Part shown: in pieces, positions 42,094 through 51,707 of the stretch | Layout: every line of letters begins with the position of its first letter | Numbering within the stretch: position 1 is the first letter of the stretch | Assembly (NCBI GenBank): GCA_016350165.1 | Contig: CP066225.1 | Span: forward strand, 4,340,001 to 4,404,000 | Direction: 5' to 3' | Source: Planctomycetota bacterium | GTDB taxonomy: Bacteria > Planctomycetota > Phycisphaerae > Phycisphaerales > Phycisphaeraceae | Length of the DNA: 64,000 nucleotides | Notes under the pieces: generated by a model | What the model saw: only the letters and a program-made list of their open reading frames with translations | Told to the model about the DNA's origin: nothing | Database searches by the model: none | Translations under genes and position numbers: made by a program

Positions 42094-45057
42094 TTAGTTT
42101 TGGTTACTATTGCTATCTTCACTATCGTTCTGTTGATTTTCGGCTTGATCCTCAGCAAGACGCTTGAAGTAGTTACCTGCTTCTTCGCGGTAAGGCAGTG
42201 GTGTACCACGGAGGAGAGAAGAGCCATGAATGCGGTCATTGGGGTTGGAGTCATCGAGTTGCTCTGAAGGGTCGAGTGTTTCAACGTCGTTGAATTCGGG
42301 TTTAGCATTCTTGCCTTTGCCGGCGTTGTGTTTACCATCACCACCTTCACCGGTGCCGTTGTTGCTGCTTGCTGGGCCACGTACACTCATTTTCGCGTTT
42401 GAACCCTGCATGCCGTAGCCGTCTGATCCACCGTTACCTGTGCCGGGCACACCGCGACCTTGTTTCATTTGACTGAGTGCATTTTGCATTTGCGGTCGAT
42501 TGAATTTGAAACAGCTGTCCATGCATGCGGAGCCGTTCATTGCCTGACAATCGGATAAGAGTGATTCAAGTTTGTCTGCAGCGGCTTGTGCAGCGTCATA
42601 TGCTTCACGAGGTTTAGTTTCCTCGGACTTGCTTGCGGCTTGCTGCATGTCCAAGTCGGCTTTGAGTTCATCGATACGATTGCACATCTTTTCTGCGGAG
42701 CCGGTCATGTTGGGAAGCATCTCCTGATGTTTCGGATCGGTGACTATGTCGCGCAGTTTTTTAGTTGCATCAGTCAATTCGTTTTGAAGTGTTTGTTCTT
42801 CCTTACCAAGTTTTCTGAGTTGCTGCTTTTCAGCTTCGGTGAGATTCGTTTTGTTTTTCAAGGTTGCGTAGCGTTTTGCAACCTCCTGTTGTTGCATGAT
42901 GACGTATTGGATACGTTCGCCTTGCTCTGCGATCTTGTCTGCGAGTGCAAGCTTGTCGAGTTCGTCTTTGGTGTATTGGCGTTCCTTCTTGGATTGTTCT
43001 GAGAATGGATCTTTTTGCTTGCGGAAACTATTGGCTGAATCAGTGAACTGCTGTCGTTGATTGGCTGCGAGTGAAGGAGACTTGCACTGCGCTGCAGATT
43101 CTTTGAGTTCATTGGCAGCCTTATTTTGAGCTTCAAGTTGATCTGCTAATTTACGGAGTGAATCATTGTATGGTTCTTCAAAATCATAGAGCTGCTTTTT
43201 GTTTGCACGTTCATGAAGATCGTCTGCGAGTTTCTGTGTTTGCTCTTCATATTGTTTGAGTGCTTCTTCAAGCTCCTCAAGTTTTTGCTGTTCAGCTTCG
43301 GTAAGCTGCTGCCCTGATTCGACCTTGGATTGAAGTTCGTCAAGCTGCTCAATGATTGCTTCACGCTGTTCTTGCAGTTCGTTTAAACGCTCCATGAATT
43401 CATCGAATTCTTCATTGATATCATCGATACGGTACTGTGTACGCGCGATCTCGAGATAGTCTTCTTCAGAGATGACTTCGATGATGTAGATCGGTGTTTC
43501 TGCGAATTGCTTATTTTGCGGATGATTATCGTAGACGGTTGCGTGATACTCGATGACATCGCCCGCTTTTGCACCGAGTTTTGGAAGGTCGAAGGTGTAT
43601 ACGGCTTCACCTACTGTTGGGTTGGACGGTTGCGTTTTCAGTTTGAGGTTGGTTGAAGATGAACCCCATGCGTTGACAGAACGATTGAGTGTGAGCGTGC
43701 CGAGCCCGATATCGTCAGTTGCTTCGATGATGACATCCAGCTTATATGTTTCAGGCACAACAGTACGTTCATCAGGATCGAGAATGTATACATCTGGGAA
43801 CTGATCGATTTTGGAAGTTAGTTTTGTAACGAATGGTTCAGTACAAGTGATATCGGATTCACCGGTGATGGTTGCCGAGATTGAACCGCTACCAAGTAAC
43901 TTAAAGCTGGCTGTTGCGAGCTTTGGATCATCTGTATGCGGCTTGAAATATGCTGTGAATTTGTTTGGTGTGGTTTTGTCTTTGCCGTTAGGAACAGGGA
44001 TGTTTTGCTCGACTGCGATTTCGCCTGCTTTAATGGGGACGTTGCTTTGGACGGTGAGTGAGATTTGAGTGCCAGCGATTGCTGTGATACCTGCAGCGTT
44101 GATTGGAGATTGTATCTCTGGCCAATTGGTGTAATCGGGGTAGTCGAGAGTTGCGTATACTTTTTCAAAACGTGGCACAGGTAAGACGGTGAGGGTTTGA
44201 ATGGCAGAACGGCCGTGAGGTGAGTCGATATAGAAGTTGCGTGTCTGCTGTGCTGATTCGATATGAAACTCGAATGTATTGCCCGCTTGTTGCTGCTGCT
44301 GAGTCTGATCGGTTGTGATAGCATGAAGAACCGGAGACATCTCTATGCGTTGGTTTGGCTGATTGTTTTCATCTACAAAGACGATGTCGGCAGTATCAGG
44401 TGTGATGAAACCTGAAAGGTTTGCGGAGATTGTGACGGGGAGGCTATGCAAGACTTTTTCGGGTTGTGATGAGATATTGAAGGTCACGAAAGTGAATGGC
44501 GGATGATTGGCGTATGGTGATAGAAGTCTTGGGAGAACGGCATTGAAAACGCTGGGGAAAAAACTGTATGTGAGAATGGTAAGTATAAAAATGCTTGTGA
44601 GCGTGAGGATTGCTTTACGAACGGGCTTCCAATCGGGGATACGATCGGGAGAGAGTTTTGTGGCGATGGCATTGCCTTGCTCGACGGCGAGTTCAGCAAG
44701 AGCGGTGCTTGAACCGGTGGTGCAATGTTTGGTTGAAAGTTCGAGTGTATTGATCAGTGGCGAATTATCGAGGTTGAGGCGGTCTTCAACGATGAGCGCG
44801 ACGCGGTTGGCGTTAAAACGGGTACGAAAGTACGCCGTGAGTAGTGTGACGATGGAACTGATAATTGCGATGGCGATGATGATGTCGAGGATGATGAGGC
44901 CGATGGGAGAGAGAGCGAGGATCGCATCGGTGAAGATGAGAATAATGGCGGTGATGATGGATAGGCATGAAGCAGTACATGTGATGGTTAGGAGATGCGT
45001 CCAACGTAGTGATGCGTTTGCACGTTTGAGTAAGTTGATAACAGGTGCTGCGTTCAT
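42094..45057 (-). CDS. Large membrane protein with coiled coil (DUF4175-like)
   Basis: 987 residues from ATG 45057, chosen for its AAGGAGG site and ATGA overlap with the upstream VWA gene. Helices near ~35-70 and ~150-170 anchor it. A long beta-rich extracytoplasmic region (~180-520) has Ig-like strands. Residues ~525-800 are a long coiled coil ('QREAIIEQLDELQSKVESGQQLTEAEQQKLEELEE'-type), and there is a Cys-rich spot 'CQAMNGSACMDSC' at ~815. The Gly/Asn-rich tail ends in Gln/Asn/Asp runs. Such proteins accompany MoxR-DUF58-BatA sets; the biochemical function is unknown. Confidence 0.8.
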   Translation of the reverse strand: MNAAPVINLLKRANASLRWTHLLTITCTASCLSIITAIILIFTDAILALSPIGLIILDIIIAIAIISSIVTLLTAYFRTRFNANRVALIVEDRLNLDNSPLINTLELSTKHCTTGSSTALAELAVEQGNAIATKLSPDRIPDWKPVRKAILTLTSIFILTILTYSFFPSVFNAVLPRLLSPYANHPPFTFVTFNISSQPEKVLHSLPVTISANLSGFITPDTADIVFVDENNQPNQRIEMSPVLHAITTDQTQQQQQAGNTFEFHIESAQQTRNFYIDSPHGRSAIQTLTVLPVPRFEKVYATLDYPDYTNWPEIQSPINAAGITAIAGTQISLTVQSNVPIKAGEIAVEQNIPVPNGKDKTTPNKFTAYFKPHTDDPKLATASFKLLGSGSISATITGESDITCTEPFVTKLTSKIDQFPDVYILDPDERTVVPETYKLDVIIEATDDIGLGTLTLNRSVNAWGSSSTNLKLKTQPSNPTVGEAVYTFDLPKLGAKAGDVIEYHATVYDNHPQNKQFAETPIYIIEVISEEDYLEIARTQYRIDDINEEFDEFMERLNELQEQREAIIEQLDELQSKVESGQQLTEAEQQKLEELEEALKQYEEQTQKLADDLHERANKKQLYDFEEPYNDSLRKLADQLEAQNKAANELKESAAQCKSPSLAANQRQQFTDSANSFRKQKDPFSEQSKKERQYTKDELDKLALADKIAEQGERIQYVIMQQQEVAKRYATLKNKTNLTEAEKQQLRKLGKEEQTLQNELTDATKKLRDIVTDPKHQEMLPNMTGSAEKMCNRIDELKADLDMQQAASKSEETKPREAYDAAQAAADKLESLLSDCQAMNGSACMDSCFKFNRPQMQNALSQMKQGRGVPGTGNGGSDGYGMQGSNAKMSVRGPASSNNGTGEGGDGKHNAGKGKNAKPEFNDVETLDPSEQLDDSNPNDRIHGSSLLRGTPLPYREEAGNYFKRLAEDQAENQQNDSEDSNSNQN

Positions 45058-47303
45058 AGGAGACCTCCTTGCTTGCGGATAATCCATTCTGTGCCAAGCC
45101 ATATAAGGAGAACGAAGAGTGCAAGGCCAGAATCCCAGAGGTAGTAAGGTTGAGGTGGTACGATAGAGGCTGCACGGTAACGTTGAAGCATGTCTAATAG
45201 TTGCTTAGGTTTGTCGGGGGGGAGGGGTGCCCCGCCAGTGCGAAGCGCAAGTTGCTTCATTTCTGCGTGATTTGCAGAGGAATAGAGTCGTTCGAGATCG
45301 AGTTCGAATGCGTTGAATTTTGCTGAGACAGGTTTGGCGAGTTCATCGGCTTGATGGATTTTGACAAGGTGAACGCCGAGCTTTTCAACGGTCCATGTTG
45401 CGCGGAAGCGAAGATTGGAGGTTGAAAGTGGTGTGAGAGCGACGAAATGCTCTTCACCCGTAGGGTCGGTGATTGAAGCCATGATTTTATCCGGTTGAAT
45501 CGGAAGACGGCAAAGCAAATCGAATGAAATATCTTCGCCAACCTGAATTGAACGTTGGGCGAGACGTAGTGAGACACTTTCACCGGGTTTGTATTCAGCG
45601 CCCATGACTAACCAACGTACCATTGATGACCAGAAACGATCATAGACGCCGATGAGGTCTTTATTGTTGTGTCCAGCGAGTCGCCAGCGCCACATACCGT
45701 CGCCGAGGATTGAGGTGACCATACCATGACCTGCTGGCATGACGGCGACAGCTGGTTGGCCTTTAGTGCCCGTCATTGATGCACGTGTTGAGATAAGTGT
45801 TCGAGTTGCTGATTTTACTTTGGCGATGTTAGGAACGACTTTGAATTTAGGCAGATATTCTTGCAGCGTTTCGATATTGATGTTGCCTGTGGCGTTGGTT
45901 AGGGAAGGATGAACTTTGCCTGCAGATTCGATTTGTAGCGTTTGATCGTAGTGGTAGCCGCTGTTCCATGTGACCGGCTCAATGATGGAGAGGTAGCTTG
46001 AGGTCTGTATGCCTTTGGAGCTTAATGGATCGTAGGGACGGCCACGTGCAAAGATGATACGACCGCCTTCGTCGGTGACATATTTTGGTAGTAATTTGAT
46101 GACCGATTCATCGAGAACGTTTTCAATCCCTTTGCCAAGGATGATGACATCGTATGCACGTAAATCTTCTATATTTTGAGGGACTAACGGAGTGCCATGA
46201 TCCGAACGTGTCGTGATGGTTTCTTTTCGCTTATGTGTGACTTGCGTGACCTGAGTGAGACTAAGGCGAGAATCTTTGCGGAGTGAGTGAGCGATGAATT
46301 TGGTGTCCCAATAAGGCTCGCCTTCAACGAGGAGGACTTTGAGATGACTGTCGGTTGTGTCGATGAAGACGGATGCTTTGTTGTTTGATTTTTCGACTTC
46401 GCCTTCGATGGGCGAGAGTGAAAGTTGGTATTCGTATTGGCCGGGCTGCTCTTGTTTGATGGGAATGTTGAGAGAGATTGATTGGCGGCCGTTGAATTGA
46501 ATGGGAAATGTCTTTTCACCTGACGATGAAGTGACGGTCAATTGTGTTTTAGATTGATTTGCATTGGCTTGGAGCACGCGTACGTTGATGTTGCCTTCTT
46601 CATTGGCGAGAAGGTAAGGCTGACTTGCATGGGCGATCAAAGCAAGGTCACACTTTGAAGTGACGCCGCCTAAAGTGACTGTATGTATAGCGGTGTTCTT
46701 AGCTTTTGCGAGTTGAGCGACAGAGCCGAATGGTTCACTTTCTGAGTCGTGCCCATCTGAAAGAAGTAAGATCGCGGAATTATCCTGATCCTTGGGAATG
46801 TTTGAAATTGTTTGTGTGAGTGATTGGACGATGCTGGATTTGGAGCCGGCTGCGATGGTTGGGTTGGCTGAAACAATGTCGTTGTATGAGACGGATTTGG
46901 GTGAACTGTCGAAAGCGATGAAAGAAAGATCGTAATCGGCTTCGAGTTTTTTAAGTTGGTCTTGGTTGAGCCAATAAGTGAGTGCGTGGCGGATACGTGA
47001 GTTTTTCTCAACGTCTTTATTTTGCATCGATGCAGATGTATCGAGCATGATGGTGAGAGGTGAACGTGTTGGAATTTTAGTTTCAGGTGGAATGTCGGAT
47101 GGGCCGAGCAAGAGGAGGGTCATAAGGAATATGAGCAGAAGACGCATTGCACAAGCAGCGATACTGAGGATTGGTTTGAAGCGGAATGAGCGGTAAGCAT
47201 TGAAAAGTGCGAGCAATGTGAGAATGATACCTATTGCGAGGATAGGCATGGGAGAGAAGAATGGCCGCCAAATGATTGCGAGCTGTGTAATAAGACTAAT
47301 CAT
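45054..47303 (-). CDS. VWA-domain membrane protein (BatB/glutamine-amidotransferase-like)
   Basis: 749 residues. Two N-terminal helices (~15-65). VWA domain ~80-270 with MIDAS 'LDTSASMQNKDVEKNSRI' (DxSxS) at ~86. Beta-rich region 270-400, then a GATase-1-like fold near 395-560 ('YDVIILGKGIENVLDESVIKLLPKYVTDEGGRIIFARG'-type). Final helix ~720-740. It sits in the inner membrane with the VWA part outside. Start ATG is 3 bp after the BatA-like gene, and its stop overlaps the next start, so the genes are tightly coupled. MoxR-type ATPases are thought to remodel or insert metal via VWA partners. Confidence 0.85.
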   Translation of the reverse strand: MISLITQLAIIWRPFFSPMPILAIGIILTLLALFNAYRSFRFKPILSIAACAMRLLLIFLMTLLLLGPSDIPPETKIPTRSPLTIMLDTSASMQNKDVEKNSRIRHALTYWLNQDQLKKLEADYDLSFIAFDSSPKSVSYNDIVSANPTIAAGSKSSIVQSLTQTISNIPKDQDNSAILLLSDGHDSESEPFGSVAQLAKAKNTAIHTVTLGGVTSKCDLALIAHASQPYLLANEEGNINVRVLQANANQSKTQLTVTSSSGEKTFPIQFNGRQSISLNIPIKQEQPGQYEYQLSLSPIEGEVEKSNNKASVFIDTTDSHLKVLLVEGEPYWDTKFIAHSLRKDSRLSLTQVTQVTHKRKETITTRSDHGTPLVPQNIEDLRAYDVIILGKGIENVLDESVIKLLPKYVTDEGGRIIFARGRPYDPLSSKGIQTSSYLSIIEPVTWNSGYHYDQTLQIESAGKVHPSLTNATGNINIETLQEYLPKFKVVPNIAKVKSATRTLISTRASMTGTKGQPAVAVMPAGHGMVTSILGDGMWRWRLAGHNNKDLIGVYDRFWSSMVRWLVMGAEYKPGESVSLRLAQRSIQVGEDISFDLLCRLPIQPDKIMASITDPTGEEHFVALTPLSTSNLRFRATWTVEKLGVHLVKIHQADELAKPVSAKFNAFELDLERLYSSANHAEMKQLALRTGGAPLPPDKPKQLLDMLQRYRAASIVPPQPYYLWDSGLALFVLLIWLGTEWIIRKQGGLL

Positions 47304-47306
47304 GAG

Positions 47307-49481
47307 TTAGCGTTTCCAATAGCTGAGTAGTGACATTTCAATCGCGAGGGCGATCATGGCTAACAGGATGAGATAGCCCCAAAGTGGTGTGCCACGCAGG
47401 TTGTTCAGTGGTTGAGCGGATGTTGCATCGGCGAGTTGTGCGGTGAGGCCTGTGGCTGTTAGTGATGTTTGCAGTTTTTTTCGATCAACACGGCGTAGAT
47501 CAGATTCGCGTGGATCGATGTTGATCGCAACTTGCGTGAGAATGTGTGAGCCTTGTTTTACCGAGTAAATGCCGGGCGTTTGAGTATTGCCGATGTTGAT
47601 TGCAGGTGTGTCGCCATCGAGTGCGATTTCGCAATCAGTGATTGTGTTGTCATCGGGATCGGTGACGAAGACAGAATCCTCTGAAGGCATTAATTCGAAA
47701 GTTGGCAGTATGGTGACCGAGGAACCACAGAAAGTTTGTGTGTTGATTTGTTTACTTGATTGTAAAGCTGAGGTGATGTTTTGGATTAGTGCGACGAAGG
47801 AGCCATATTTGCTGAGGTCGCTGTCAGCGAGTGATGGTGAGAATGTTGCGAGAAGGAAGCGGCCGTTACCGATTATGCGGTCACCTAAAGCAGGAGAGCC
47901 GTCGTTATATTTCAGAAGTATGCGTGTGTCTTGATGAACCTTACTTGTGGACCAAACGCGTGAAAAGTTAATTTTAGAAAGTGATTGCTGTGAGGTTGGG
48001 TCGAAAACCTTGAGCATATTATTACGCCAATTGCCATCGGGTGAGATGTTGAGATGATCGTTTCTTGGCGTGAGGTCGCGACGTGAAGAAACTTGCCACG
48101 GGGTGATTGTATCGTCTTCTCTTAGTTTGTTAAGTGTCTCGAGTTGCTTTGGAATATTGGTTGAGCCGGAGAACATGACAACAGCACCGCCACTATTCAT
48201 GTATGCGTAGAGTGAAGATGCGAGTGAGTCGGGCAGGGTGAGGATCTCAGAGATAAAAACGACGGATGCTTGATTGATATCAGTTGGAGCGACTTGTGTG
48301 CTTTTCTTTAGCGTAATTTGGTATGAATCATGTTCGTTGTTGCGTGGTGCGAGTGCACGTGTAAGGAAGTATGTCGCGTTGCCGGGCGAGTTGACAGGCT
48401 CGTCGCCGATGATGAGAACGGGAACACGCTTTGCACAAGCGACAACCAAGTGAGCTTGATTATCGACGTTGAGTGCATCATCATTAATGTGGAATGAAAC
48501 GGTATGTTCGCCGGACTTTTCGAAGGTTGTGTGGAATGCAACTTCACGATTAGACCACGCAGGGATTTCGACTTCCGTTGAGCCGAAGGTATGACCGTCG
48601 ACGATGAGTGTGACACGATTGCTCTCAATGTGTGGCGAAAAATTATTAACTATTACTGATAGTGAAGTCAGACGATTCGTTAGTGGTGCAGCTGGGTAAG
48701 ACGAAGGTGATGAGAGCGCGAGATTGGAGGGCGCCTTGTCATTCAAAGGCATGATGGTAATTTTGGTGTCTCTTGGTAACGAAGTAAATGCTTTTGTGAG
48801 TGAGTTTGAATTACTCGCTGAATTAGAAGCGATTTCGTTCCAGTTGGTTTGTTGCAGGTCGGTAAGGATAATGAGATGACGTGTGCCAAACTGATCGCTG
48901 AGTTGCTGATTAGCGAGCCCAAGCGCAGCTACGAGGTTTGCACGTTCTGCGGTTGGTTTGATACTGGAGAGTTCATTTTTGATTGCTGTGAGATTGGATG
49001 ACATGCCGGGGAAGAGCGTCTTGGGATTAGCAGATGCGAAGATAATGTTGGCTGTATCTGAGCCGGCAAGTAATGAGTTGAGTGATTTTGAAGCTGCGGA
49101 ACTCAGTGATTTTAATGCGGATATACCTGTGGTTTGCTGTGCGCTTGATGCAGAAACATCAATGAGTAAAACAACTCCTGCACCATTATTGACAGTATCC
49201 TGTTCAGTTGAGTTACTGGTGTGGAATGGACGAGTGAATGCGAAGACGATGAGTGTGACTGCAAGGACGCGAAGTAGAAGTAATAGGAGTCGTTTTAGTT
49301 TGCTGATGTTTGATTGTGAAGCAGTGGAGTTGAGTAGTAATTCGATTGATGGGAAAACAACTGTTCGTTTCGCACGTCGATTGAGGAAGTGAACAATGAT
49401 AGGCAAGCTCAACAGGAAAAGTCCTGTGAGCATGGCGGGGGTTGTGAGTGATATGGCTGATAGTGTGGTCATAATAATCAC
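47307..49481 (-). CDS. BatA-domain VWA membrane protein
   Basis: 724 residues (ATG 49472 is an alternative start). The N-terminal BatA module is a double helix: helix ~12-30 (PAMLTGLFLLSLPIIVHFLNRR), 'VVFPSIELLLNSTASQSNISKLKRLLLLLLRVLAVTLIVFAFTRPF'-type pattern (~38-85). A VWA domain follows at ~100-260 with a MIDAS-like 'LIDVSASSAQQTT' (DxSxS present). Large beta-rich region and C-terminal helix (~700-720). Fourth gene-pair partner in the MoxR operon; 20 bp from the DUF58 gene. Confidence 0.87.
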   Translation of the reverse strand: MIIMTTLSAISLTTPAMLTGLFLLSLPIIVHFLNRRAKRTVVFPSIELLLNSTASQSNISKLKRLLLLLLRVLAVTLIVFAFTRPFHTSNSTEQDTVNNGAGVVLLIDVSASSAQQTTGISALKSLSSAASKSLNSLLAGSDTANIIFASANPKTLFPGMSSNLTAIKNELSSIKPTAERANLVAALGLANQQLSDQFGTRHLIILTDLQQTNWNEIASNSASNSNSLTKAFTSLPRDTKITIMPLNDKAPSNLALSSPSSYPAAPLTNRLTSLSVIVNNFSPHIESNRVTLIVDGHTFGSTEVEIPAWSNREVAFHTTFEKSGEHTVSFHINDDALNVDNQAHLVVACAKRVPVLIIGDEPVNSPGNATYFLTRALAPRNNEHDSYQITLKKSTQVAPTDINQASVVFISEILTLPDSLASSLYAYMNSGGAVVMFSGSTNIPKQLETLNKLREDDTITPWQVSSRRDLTPRNDHLNISPDGNWRNNMLKVFDPTSQQSLSKINFSRVWSTSKVHQDTRILLKYNDGSPALGDRIIGNGRFLLATFSPSLADSDLSKYGSFVALIQNITSALQSSKQINTQTFCGSSVTILPTFELMPSEDSVFVTDPDDNTITDCEIALDGDTPAINIGNTQTPGIYSVKQGSHILTQVAINIDPRESDLRRVDRKKLQTSLTATGLTAQLADATSAQPLNNLRGTPLWGYLILLAMIALAIEMSLLSYWKR

Positions 49482-49501
49482 ATTAATTTTGTGTCAGTGT
49501 T

Positions 49502-50521
49502 TTAAGCACGTGTGCCGCGATGGAAGAGGTAGCCTTCGAGAGCTTTGGCGTAGTGGTTGTTGGTGGTCACGATGTTGTGATCAATGCCTTGCGAACGGAA
49601 GAGGCGTGCGTAGGAATCGAGTCGCTGCTTGATCTTCTTGTTGTATTCATTGCGAATATCATGTGTGGCTAGACGAAGTCGCTGATTTGATTCGGCATCG
49701 ATAAATATAGCTTCGCCCAGGTCAGGTAGGTGCAGTTCGTCTTTGTGTAGTGTTTGGAAGACAATGATTTCCATGCCGCGATGGGTGAGTAGCGACAAGG
49801 CTTTTGCGATGTCGTTTTGATCTTCGAGTAAGTCAGAGAAGATAATGAAAAGACCACGTCTGGAGGCACGTTCTGAAAAGCGTTGAATCGACTCTGCAAG
49901 TGATGCAGTAAGGATGGGTTGCCGCTCCATCGTTCGAAGGATGTTGGTGAGATGGCGAAATGAGTTTTGAGGTGGGTGGTATTTGAGTAGGCCTTTCTGC
50001 GAGAGGCCGAAGGAAACACGGTCTTGTTGTTTGATTGTGAGAAACGCGATCGCAGCAGCCATGAGACAGGCTTGATCGTATTTTGTCGGATTACTGAAAG
50101 CGCGATCTTGCGCTGAGTGTTCAAACTTATTGGCTACGGATTTTACTTTGCTTATCCACGAACCGGATTTTGCATTGCTGACTTTAGCGTCATAACCCGC
50201 ATAGTTCATCGAAGCGGAGGCATCGATGAGAATATTGACAGTCATGTCAGCCTGGTGTTCAAATTGTTTGATGTAGAGTCGGTCAGATCGGCCGTAAACT
50301 TTCCAGTCGATGTCAGCAATGTCATCGCCCGGCACATACTCACGGTAATCATTGAACTCAACAGAGTGGCCACGCTGTGGCGTCGCGTGCTTACCTGCGT
50401 ATAGACCTTCTATTACACGCTTAGGGACGAACATCTGGTTGCGCAGGTTATGTAAATCCTGTACACGCAAATAGCGGTGAGAGAAATTTTGTTCTGTTTT
50501 TTCAGTTGTTTGCTGGTTCAC
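49502..50521 (-). CDS. DUF58 protein
   Basis: 339 residues; GTG start. DUF58 signature 'GHSVEFNDYREYVPGDDIADIDWKVYGRSDRLYIKQFEHQ'-type (~55-95), then a VWA-like MIDAS 'NILIDASASMNYAG' (~102-115) and later 'LFIIFSDLLEDQNDIAKAL' (~215). Cytoplasmic, no membrane helix. DUF58 proteins nearly always follow a moxR gene and are thought to be its main adaptor. 20 bp from moxR upstream. Confidence 0.92.
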   Translation of the reverse strand: MNQQTTEKTEQNFSHRYLRVQDLHNLRNQMFVPKRVIEGLYAGKHATPQRGHSVEFNDYREYVPGDDIADIDWKVYGRSDRLYIKQFEHQADMTVNILIDASASMNYAGYDAKVSNAKSGSWISKVKSVANKFEHSAQDRAFSNPTKYDQACLMAAAIAFLTIKQQDRVSFGLSQKGLLKYHPPQNSFRHLTNILRTMERQPILTASLAESIQRFSERASRRGLFIIFSDLLEDQNDIAKALSLLTHRGMEIIVFQTLHKDELHLPDLGEAIFIDAESNQRLRLATHDIRNEYNKKIKQRLDSYARLFRSQGIDHNIVTTNNHYAKALEGYLFHRGTRA

Positions 50522-50541
50522 CGGAAATATCCAAACAAGGC

Positions 50542-51561
50542 TTATGAGTATTGTGGTTCAGAGACGTCAGACAAGGCGTAGTTGATAATGTCGACGGCTG
50601 TGATCCCTTCACCTGCAGCCTGATAGTTAGGCAAAACACGGTGACGCAAAACATAAGCAGCAGCCTGACGGACATGGTTTGCAGAGACGGTTGGTTGCCC
50701 ATCAAGAACCGCAAGTGCTTTACCTGCAAGGATCATGTATTGAGCTGCACGAGTACCAGCACCCCATTCAACGTACTGCTTAATGTATTCAGAAGCGCCT
50801 TGATCATTTGGCCGAGTTGCACGAGCAATGGCGACAGCGTAACTCACGATGTGATTACTCACAGGTACGCGGCGAACCAGTTGCTGGAACTGAATCAACT
50901 GCTCTTTACTGAAGATTGGTTTCAGGTTATTGGTTTGCGTTGTTGTCGTAGCGTGAATGATTGCTTCTTCATCTTCAACGCTTGGATAATCCATCCATAA
51001 GGAGAACATGAAGCGGTCGAGTTGAGCTTCAGGCAGTGGATAGGTGCCTTCCTGTTCGATGGGGTTTTGTGTCGCAACGACGATGAATGGATTGTCGAGT
51101 GCGTAACGTTTACCCATGGAAGTGACTTGGCGTTCCTGCATTGCTTCGAGGAGCGCTGCCTGTGTTTTAGGCGGCGTACGGTTGATTTCGTCTGCAAGAA
51201 TCATGTTTGCGAAGATCGGGCCGGGGATGAATTTCATATTACGATGACCTTGATCATCTTCTTGCAACAGTTCCATGCCGGTGATGTCAGCGGGCATCAT
51301 GTCGGGGGTGAACTGAATACGATGAAAATCCCAGCCGAGGACTTCGGAGAGTGTTTTAACGAGTAAGGTTTTAGCGAGGCCGGGGACGCCGATGAGAAGG
51401 ACGTGACCTTCAGCGAAGATCGAAGCGAGCAGTGCTCGGACGATCTGACGTTGTCCGATGACGACAGTTGAGATGTTTTGTTCGAGTTGAGCGTAGCCTT
51501 GTGAAGCGGTTTGGAGCAGACGAACATCGTCGCCGGTCAATTCGATTGTTGAGGTGGTCAT
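50542..51561 (-). CDS. moxR: MoxR-family AAA+ ATPase
   Basis: 339 residues. Walker A 'LLIGVPGLAKTLLVKTL' (~54-70); Walker B 'MILADEINRTPPKTQAALLEAMQE' (~120-143); sensor 1 'FIVVATQNPIEQEGTYPLPEAQLDRF' pattern (~158-183), all diagnostic of MoxR. Lid domain at the end. A GGGAG site precedes the ATG. First gene of the leftward operon moxR-DUF58-BatA-VWA-coiled coil-DUF4159. MoxR ATPases act as chaperones for VWA-domain complexes; the client here is probably encoded downstream. Confidence 0.95.
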   Translation of the reverse strand: MTTSTIELTGDDVRLLQTASQGYAQLEQNISTVVIGQRQIVRALLASIFAEGHVLLIGVPGLAKTLLVKTLSEVLGWDFHRIQFTPDMMPADITGMELLQEDDQGHRNMKFIPGPIFANMILADEINRTPPKTQAALLEAMQERQVTSMGKRYALDNPFIVVATQNPIEQEGTYPLPEAQLDRFMFSLWMDYPSVEDEEAIIHATTTTQTNNLKPIFSKEQLIQFQQLVRRVPVSNHIVSYAVAIARATRPNDQGASEYIKQYVEWGAGTRAAQYMILAGKALAVLDGQPTVSANHVRQAAAYVLRHRVLPNYQAAGEGITAVDIINYALSDVSEPQYS

Positions 51562-51707
51562 GTAAAACTCCCGAAAGCGCTGTTTATTTTTAGATTCTTT
51601 ATGGTTTGGTTTGTAGGTGAATGCGGCGTGAGGCAGTGGTTGTAAAGCGTTGCGTAAACTATATATGTGTTAAGGGTATGAGTTGTGCATTCATTACATA
51701 GGACGTT

